From assembly GCA_022577435.1 (NCBI GenBank), contig JAKOON010000013.1, positions 18,122,012 through 18,186,011 on the forward strand: DNA of 64,000 bases, read 5' to 3'. Shown in pieces: positions 24,601-33,600 of this stretch. The stretch comes from Embiotoca jacksoni (lineage: Eukaryota; Chordata; Actinopteri; Embiotocidae). A program made the translations under genes and the position numbers. The notes beneath the pieces are model-generated. The model searched no databases and had not been told where the DNA came from. It worked only from the letters and a program-made list of their open reading frames with translations. Position 1 is the first letter of the stretch; each line of letters opens with the position of its first letter.

Positions 24601-27600
24601 AATAGGAGAAGTGACAAATAAGAAATAAACGCAAAATGAAAAAATAAGGACCTGTCATGTAAAATGATACGCTCTGCTTTTTGAGGCCGTATACTTCTGT
24701 TTTTGGCACAGTCATTACTTGTTGGATTTCAAATCTTAATAATGATCTGTAAGGAGGAACTTTTCGCTGCTGTACCACTAAATTAGTCATTTCAAAATCT
24801 ACCCAAGCGTTTGTCTTTCTCTTCTTCTGTGGGGCTTTAATTCCCTTTTTCAGAAGTTTGCCTGTTACATATTTGTGTAGAGTCGACCGTCTTTCCAGGT
24901 CATTCTGATGGGTGGTCATGTGACAGCTGGAAGTTTCTTTAATACCCTCCCAGATTATGATCTTCATATCTTTACAATGTATAATTGTGTCAACTTGATT
25001 ATCTATAATATAAATATACTATGTTGATTTTCTCTACACACGTATGTTACATATCTGTCCGTCCTGGAAGAGGGACCCATCCTCAGGTGTTCTTGAGGTT
25101 TCTTCCATTTTTTATCTGTTAGTGTTTTTCCTTATCCAAATCGAGGGTGTAAAGACAGACGGTACCATATACTCTACACACTGTAAAACCCTCTGAGGCA
25201 GAAATGTTGGGCCATATAAATCAAACTGACCTGACTGCATTTATTCCAGATACCAACTGTTAGGTACTTTCTAGGACAGAGATATTCAAACTCAAGCAAG
25301 CAAGAGGGAAGAAAATCACTGGGGGCTAGAGGGCCGCACATGGTAATTAATGGATACAAATACCTTTTAATAAATAGGTATCATTTTCAGGCAGTAAAAT
25401 ACAACAATAAAACAGTATGAGCCTGTACTTTGAATTTTCTCTTAGATAAATACAATCTACCTTTCTTCATAGGGAAAAAAAAACACTTTTTTAATGACTT
25501 ATGGTGATGGTCATTGGTATCTTCAACTAATATATTTTGATGGTCTTGGGTCCTCATTCTGGCATTTTTGTTCAACAACACAATTAAACACTCAAGAGAT
25601 AATTGTCTTCATCTCATACTAGTAACATTCTTGTGAGCAAAATCAGACCACAAACATATTGGAACAGGTAGCTCCCAGGGCAATTTTATGGGCATCAATA
25701 TGTGCATCTCCTCATTAACAGATGCTCATCTAAAACTGCCTCCTAGAAATTGCACTTTTTGCAAGCCACAAATGTGATGTGATATCAGATAGTATCAGTA
25801 ATATTTTTTCCTGACAAAACTTTTTTTTCCCATTTGCAGTACAATATCCACTTGTAGTTACTACATCCATCCATCCATAATCTATACTAGCTTTATCCTG
25901 AAGATCGTCATGGGGGGCTGGAGCCTATCCCAGCTCACTTTGCCGAGGTGGGGAACAAACTGGACAGGTCGGCAGTCTATCATAGGGCCAACACACCTAT
26001 GGGCAATTTAGAATCATCATGCATGTCTTTGGACAGTGGGAGGAAGCCGGATGACCCGGAGACAACCCAACCTCAACCGGTCGAGGCAGATGGCCGCCCA
26101 CCTCTGAGCCTGGTTCTGTCTGAGGTTTCTTCCTGTTAAGAGGGAGTTTTTCCTTCCCTCTGTTGGAGGTTTTTCTCCCTTAAAGAGGAGTTGGTTTTTT
26201 TTCCCTCCTAACTTTATGTGGGAATTGTTGAATTGTTGGATTGTTGGGTTTCTCTGTATAATATTGTAAAGTCTTGCTGTAAGGACTTTAATGTGTTGAG
26301 TGCCATGAAATAACCTATGTTGTGATTTGGCGCTATATAAATAAAGTTGAATTGAATTGAATTGAATTGAATTGAATTGAATTGAATTGAATTGAATTGA
26401 AGCCAGAACCTTCTTACTGTAAGGTGACAGTGCCACCCACTGCACCACCCTGCCACCTGTAGTCACTACAGCATCATGATACACTCACAACACTTGGATA
26501 AGGTTACAAAAAGATCGTGGTCTAATTTGATAAAGCAAAAAGTCCACAGTGGGTTCAGGCTCATGTTTATTTACATTTAATCAATCTTTTACTAACCATA
26601 ATCACAGGTGCTTTATGTGCCTGGCATCCACCCCAGGCAACTCCTGCCAACTCCAGTCCAGTTTATAAATGTGCTGCTTCATTCATAAAGTAAAAGAAAC
26701 TCTCTGAACATAATCCTGCCAGTGATTATACCGGCCCTGTCAGGATCACTGTCTGATCCTGTGTTTTTGACCTTTGTTTCCCCAGATCTCCTCTCCTCAT
26801 GTGTTATGTCATTCCCCTGTTTGTTGTTGTTTGCCATGTGCTTCGTGTTTTGTTCTGTGTCCTCCTCTGCCCGCCTCCAGTCACCTCCCATGGCCGCGCC
26901 CCTGATCAGCCTGCAAGGCTGCGGACAATCCAGCTGATCACCACCTGCAGGTTGACACACCGGTTCCTCATCACACTAATCACCTCCTGACACTACATCA
27001 ACCCTGGTCCTGCAGTCCTGGGTTGTCGGTCCATATGGTCTGCTACGTCCACTCACCCGCAACCTGTCGCCATTGCTACCAGCCATCCGGGTCGGGTCGT
27101 CTTGCCGTGGACTACCTCCACCCTGCCTGCTACCCTGTGTCGGACCTCGGGAAACCACACAGGTGTTCCAGTCTGCTGTCCCTGTGTAGGACCTCGGGAG
27201 ACCACACAGTGGACCTGTTCCTGCGCTTCGTAGGACCTCTAGAGCTGCCTGCCTGCCTGCCATGTCTACGGCCCCACCTGATCCAGCCAGGACCAGAGCA
27301 GAGTGCGGGGACGCGCCTCCAGCTGGCGTGCCTGCACCAGCTGGCCTCCCCCCCCCTCCCGGTGAGAGTTCGGTGGAGTTTCCCTCTCGACTCAGGAAGA
27401 GGAGAGAGTAAAGAGACATTAGGCTCCTAGCCACCAGTAAATAAAGACTGTTCTGTACCTGAACTCAAGTTTGTGTCTGCATTTGGGTCCAGTCCTCCCG
27501 CACCACATAACAGGCCCAAATTATAATTGGGAAAACAATTAACTTATAAAAGGGTCATTCAAAAAGTTACACAACTGAGCGCAGCACAGTAATGTACTTG

Positions 27601-30600
27601 GAAGAGGGGGACGCTATAACCTTCGTGAGTAAGCATTTCAAGTTATGTTGCTTGATCAACATCAGCAGCTGTATGACGCTCGTTTTTTGTGACAACTGGT
27701 ACGTGCTCATGTGATTTCACCTGAAACTTGAGCAGAGAGCAAATTTTGTGTCAAAGTTTTACAGAACAGAAAGAAGTCGCAGAAAAACAAATCCAGTGAA
27801 ATTTGCACGCTGTGACCCAAATTGCCATTATAAAATATCACATGGGTGTGGCAAATTCAATTATTAAAGAATTGAATTGTGATTAAGTTTAAGTAACTAA
27901 AACACTTCTTAGTTAGTGGTAAGGTAATTAAAGGAAACAATAATTGCAGATACACAATGGGAAACAAACTCTGGTCTGACACAAGAAATTTGGACACAAT
28001 ACTCACTAACCCTGCACTTTAATTTGGCTCTCTATTTTGTTAGATAATGGGCACACTGTCCCGCATTGGCACTGGGCACAAATTGTGAGGTGCTGAATTG
28101 TCCAACATGAACACAATTCCAGGGATGGACATGAGGGCATCAGTTGCCAAGGGGGACTGTCAGTAACAGGATTAGCAGAATCAAATTGAAGCATGTTAAA
28201 ATTTTGCAAATGAAATTCACAAAATTCAAATCACTTTTATGATTAAAAAGCGGCACTTCAAATGATGTGCCCTAATCCTAAATATGTTTCATTTTTTTCA
28301 TCTGCAGCAGGGGTTTAAATCAACTCCTCCTGCAAATTTAAAATTAATCTTTTGTTGAAGAAGGCTCAGCTAGTAAGAATAGGTTTAACCCTGTAAGATA
28401 TAAGATTGAAATTCAGTCCCTACATGTAGTTAATCCAAAGATTCTTGTTCTTCTGACAAACGTCCTGTGGTGAAAACAATCAGCAAAAACAGTTTAATGT
28501 ACTTTTACAAATCCTTGTATTGACGGCAGGCTCAGAAATAAAGAGACCAATAAGTGTGTGCAGCCCCGTGGTTTAGAAAATGTACCACTGTGATGTAATC
28601 AGTTCTACAGTGTGAGAGTTCCCTGCTGAACGAAAATATAAGCGACAACAGTACCATGACGAGGCACTCTGAAAATGGAAATGGTAGAGAAACCCAACAG
28701 AGAGGAGATATTGTTCCAGATAGGGAACCCACAATTAAACTTAATGAACATGACAAATTGGCTTTTAGTTTGCTGTTCTGCAGAAAATTATAAATGATTG
28801 ATTTAAAATAGGTAAGGCAAGGCAATTACCAAAAACTGTAGAAGAGAAGAGAAAAGTGGATTTTGCCTCATCATTTAACTGAGGAAACTGAGTATATTAA
28901 AAAAGGAAAATTATTCTCTGTTAAAGACTTCTCAGTTGATCCGTCTCCCACTTGCACAAGATAATTGACATGTGATAGACCAAAAAAATTGTAAATTCAC
29001 ATCAGTGGTACTTAATTCAAAGCCATGTGTAAAACTGGACAGTTTAACTACTATTACTATTTAAAAAAAAACAGAATAAATGCCATTCTTTAGTTTTGAA
29101 CAGGACATATTTTCAGTAACTGTCGACCTATTTCTAACCAATCCTTCTTCACAAAGCAGGAAAACTGTTGACAAACCAATGGATGCAGAGGCATCGTTCA
29201 CACGCAGTCAATCCATTTCTACCGCAACATCTGCAATAACTGTAATAATCCTGGTTCTATTTTGAAGACACTTTGTATAGAAGCAAAAGTCTAACCTTAT
29301 GCATTTTTCGTCTGTCAGTCAAGCCTTGAATTGGTTGTGGCATCAGCTCTCAAATAGTGGTGTTATATTTTGGTAACTCTTGACATCAGCCTTGAGCATC
29401 ACTTGTCACAAGCAGTACAATTGAGGATCACTCTTCCAAATCAGCATGCAAAAGCATTTGTTGAAGTCCAGCCTCGGTATCTGATATGAAAGCCCGGAAG
29501 CTCGCATGTCAACGTACCTTTAGAGTTTAACTTTTCTTTTAATCCGCAACTTTAACTCTGCATGCTGTAATATACTCATTTTAAGTCATACGAGGAGCGC
29601 AATTTACTTTCCAATTCACTTACTTTTCTCCATGTACCTCTGATGTTCCTGTTTTTGTGGCATCATGTTTGAGCCAATCCAGTCACGTAATTATCTGAGC
29701 AAAAGGGTACACTAATCTCTCCAGTGACAATCAATAAAAAAAAAAAAGCTGACATCAAGGGGATTTCTAAGTCTTGTCTTACCCCTGTATTCACCCCTGT
29801 AAAAGCAAGAAAAGCATAGCGTAAGCCCTTAATCTGCCTGTAATAGCCTTCAGAAAAATGGTATCCATATTTTCTGTAACGAGTGCTGTGAAACCATTGT
29901 TGCCTATATTCAGTATTATGGTGCTACTTTATATTATTAATGCTCTATTGAGAGAGATTCAATGAGAAATCAAGCCTGAGTGCTTTCATGCCATAGCCTG
30001 CGTTGATATATGTGGGTTTGCTAAATGACTTGCACAGGAACGCAGTTACATCTGGTCACAAAATCATAATATGGCCTTTCATTCGGAGGCTGCTTCAACA
30101 AAGAAATGACTTGACTTTATCACGGATGGTACCAACCCGTTCTCATCAAAGGGCATCAAATACCACTGATTTGTCACAGCACGCTGACGTCTCAGATTTG
30201 TTTAAAGTGCCGTTTGGCATCTCATACATATGCACAAGGTGCCTTAGGGTTAGACACCGAAAACCACGTGGTTCTGGGGAAGATCATGGTTTGGGTTATT
30301 GAATTTGACACAGTCACAAATTAATTAGGTTTGGGAATATAACATAATTGTCAGGGTTAAGAACAGATCCTGGTTTGGGTTAACGCTAAGAAGATTTCCT
30401 AAGTTATTTCACGTATATTACGTGAGTTAAATGACGTTATTATATGACTGAAAATCTATGTTGAATTTTCTTTTTGGTTGATTAGACAAGTTAAAAAAAA
30501 AAAATAATAATTTTCCACAAATTTAAATGTCTTTAAATAAACATTAACATATTGTAGTGGATGAATAAATGGAGGCAGAAGATGTTATCTTTTCAGTCAG

Positions 30601-33600
30601 AAATGCACACATTCAGCGACACACAGGAGCTCCCTCAAGCTGGGCACCGGTTCACTCACAGCGCGAGACTAGCCTGGACCTGTCCCTCCAAGCCTCCTGC
30701 ACTCCTCCAGTTTAATATAAAACACAATTTTATACAATATATATAGTAGGGGGTCCCTGCTCCATCTCTCTATCAGTTTGGGGGTCCTTGGCCTGAAAAG
30801 TTTTTGAAGACCCCTGAGCTAGAGCATTGCGCTATATACTGCATAAGAGTTTGAATGGTGGCGTCTTTTATTTTTTATAGCCAAGGATACTTGAGCCCTT
30901 ACCGAACCACCGTACTACCTATCTACAGGAGTGTGAAGCAAAGAAGCACATAGCAAGGCTAGGATTAGTTTGTGGGGTTAAAGGTTGTTCTTGACTTGTA
31001 CAGCCATCATGTAGCATGTCACACTGTGTGGAAGCTGTTAATGGGGGCTAATAGAGTGAATAAACTTCTCTTCATTCAATTTGAGGAATTTGGGGGAAGT
31101 TTACATCCCTTCAAACACAGTTACCCGAGATATTGCGAAATACGTGAACTCGTGTGAAAAAAATATTTGAAAACATGCACAACTTTGTAAGCTAAGAAGT
31201 TGTGAGTTAAGGTTGTGCTAGAACCGGTATGATACCGAAGTTGTCCTTATCATATTCACAGTACCAATCCTATACTAGAATTTAAGAACAATGCTGTTTC
31301 ATTGTGTATTCCAGTATCTTGTCTATGGATGAAGTCAGCCGGAGATATACTGTATTTTTAAAGTTAATGTTAGCTCATTAGCTTAATATGGCCCTGGCTG
31401 TATTAAGGAGAACTGTATGGGCCTACCAGATGACCAAAAAGCACCACATTCATTCAAATGAATTTTGCTCTGGCATATACTGTATGCATCAAAAGGTCGT
31501 CATGCTTCAATCATGAGATAACTGGATGTTCTACATGTTTCCTATATTTTGGGCTTGTAGAGCATGAACATTAGTTTCCTTCTCAGTTGAGACCATAGAG
31601 AGAATGTGTAACCGGCTGACTTCCTGTTGGCTGCTTTCACATATGAATGGGATAAAATAAAAATTTTATCAGGCACTTCTTGACTTTCCAAACATTTTCG
31701 GAACAAACCGGGCAAAAAAATTTAAATATAAAAATAGTCAAGTTGTAATGGTCAGGAAAATCCACTCCTTTTCCAATGGTGTGTATGGGAATATGCTTTT
31801 TAGGCCAGTGTGCATCAATGCAGAAGCTGGAATAATGTGGCTCCGCAACTATATGCCAAGAGTACTGCACAGCCCAGTGCTGCTCCAGGGGCCCGGCTAA
31901 AGCTGATCAAACCTGCCAGCAATGGCTGTCATTTCAACTGGAAAAACTGAGTTGCCAGCTGAAATGCGAACCCTGAACCTGTCTACCTCTTTCTGAAACC
32001 AGCAATAGGGGTGAATCTTAGCAAACACTCAATTAGATATTATTCCGTTTTGTCTCTTTAGAGACATTACTCAAGTTGCCAGTTAAATACATCATTATTT
32101 TCTTGTGCTTTGTTTGCTCTGTGCATATTTTTCACTTTTTGTGCCTTTTGTTATTTCTAACTCTTTAATTCTCTTGCAAAAGACACCAGCCTCAATGTAA
32201 ACATCTTGTTAAAATTGGGATACACTAATCAATAAATTAGAAGTGACTCTAAAGCATATGTGTGGTCTGCACCAATGCCATGCTTAGTCAACAATCAGTA
32301 AATATTTGATATGCCAGCCCCAGTCATGGCTGACGGCCTCAGCTGACACAGTCTTGTTTTTTTTGTTTGTTATAATAACAAGTTCAGCTGTGATCCTCTT
32401 CTCCTGTTCAATTTTTTCCTTTGTTCTTTTTATTCGGGGAGAAAAATAATGCTCCAGTGCTTTCAGTGACAGCCACAGGAACATGAAAGGAGGAAGATGT
32501 CTGAAGCTCGAATGACACTCAGGCATTTGCAAACATGTTGAGCTACATGAATTAGTGGCGTCCTGTCTTTCAACCAGGCCATTCGTGTCTCTGTGAGTCG
32601 TTGCTGCCAGATGAATGCGTGACTCTCATGACCCTTCATGAGCTTATATTGCTGCAACTTTTGACCTGTAATGAGGTTGTTTGTTTTGAGGTGAAGGTCT
32701 TGGCAGTTTAAGCATTGTCAAGGTCACAGGCCGTTTTTTATAAAGCTTTTCGGTCAATATTGTGGCCATGCATGTTGCTAGAAATGGTTGTAGAACATTT
32801 GTATTCAGCTGACAGAGGGCAAGCCATCTTTCCTAATCATACTAAAGCTATCAAAGCTTCAGAGCTGAGCACTGAGAGGGTTGGCTGATGGCCTGCAGAG
32901 CATGATAAATCAACTTCCCAGGGTCTCCATAAAACACAATGTCACGGAGGTCATATCGCTTACATACTGAGCTGTTTGTTCTGATTTGAAATCAGTGACT
33001 TTTTATTACATTACTCAAAATAAGTTTGTCTGTCAAACTGTTTTTTAAACAGATAAAAACAAAAAAAAAGTTTGATTAGTGGGATATATGTTCATAATAT
33101 GCAATGATGTACAAGTTCTATCAAATGTGCAACAATGAGAGATGAAATCGCATAAAAACCTACATTTCTTTCATAAAAACACAAGATATCCTAAAACCAT
33201 TAAGATTTGTGGACAAAAGTGTGCCCAACATACATGTGAACCTTTGGTGCTGAAATGCTGCAAAGTTAAAGAAGTTAAAGTTAGCTTGAATTTGTAAAAC
33301 CATTTAATGTTGGGCTGCACATCCTTTCACTAAAACAAAGACAAAAAATTATGTTCCTAGATATTACAGTTGCAAACAGGAAGCAGCCCGAGCACCACAG
33401 GTGCATGCGAAACCTTTTGTCTTCTTTCCAAATGGGAGTCAATGATGATCTGACTCTTGAAACTGCTTTTTGTGTGTGTTTCAACTAAATTTGCCAAAAG
33501 ATGAACTGTTTACACGATCCAGGTTCTGTAGGAATAAAAAAAGGATGAAAAAAAAAAATGCTGTGCTTTGTAATGCAACTGGTAAGCCGTGAATGACTCA

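Noticed and set aside
24560..24967. 135-codon minus-strand frame
   Set aside because: Basic N-terminal half looks superficially protein-like, but I recognise no family, the end is rich in Phe/Tyr from AT-rich DNA, and no splice context supports it.
26017..26484. 155-codon minus-strand frame with a repeated Asn-Ser-Ile-Gln-Phe pattern
   Set aside because: The repeat peptide is the translated (GAATT)n tail of a LINE, and the rest is dispersed repeat.
26976..27434. 152-codon minus-strand and 135-codon plus-strand frames
   Set aside because: Both lie inside the second solo LTR. Long frames on both strands reflect high GC, not coding.
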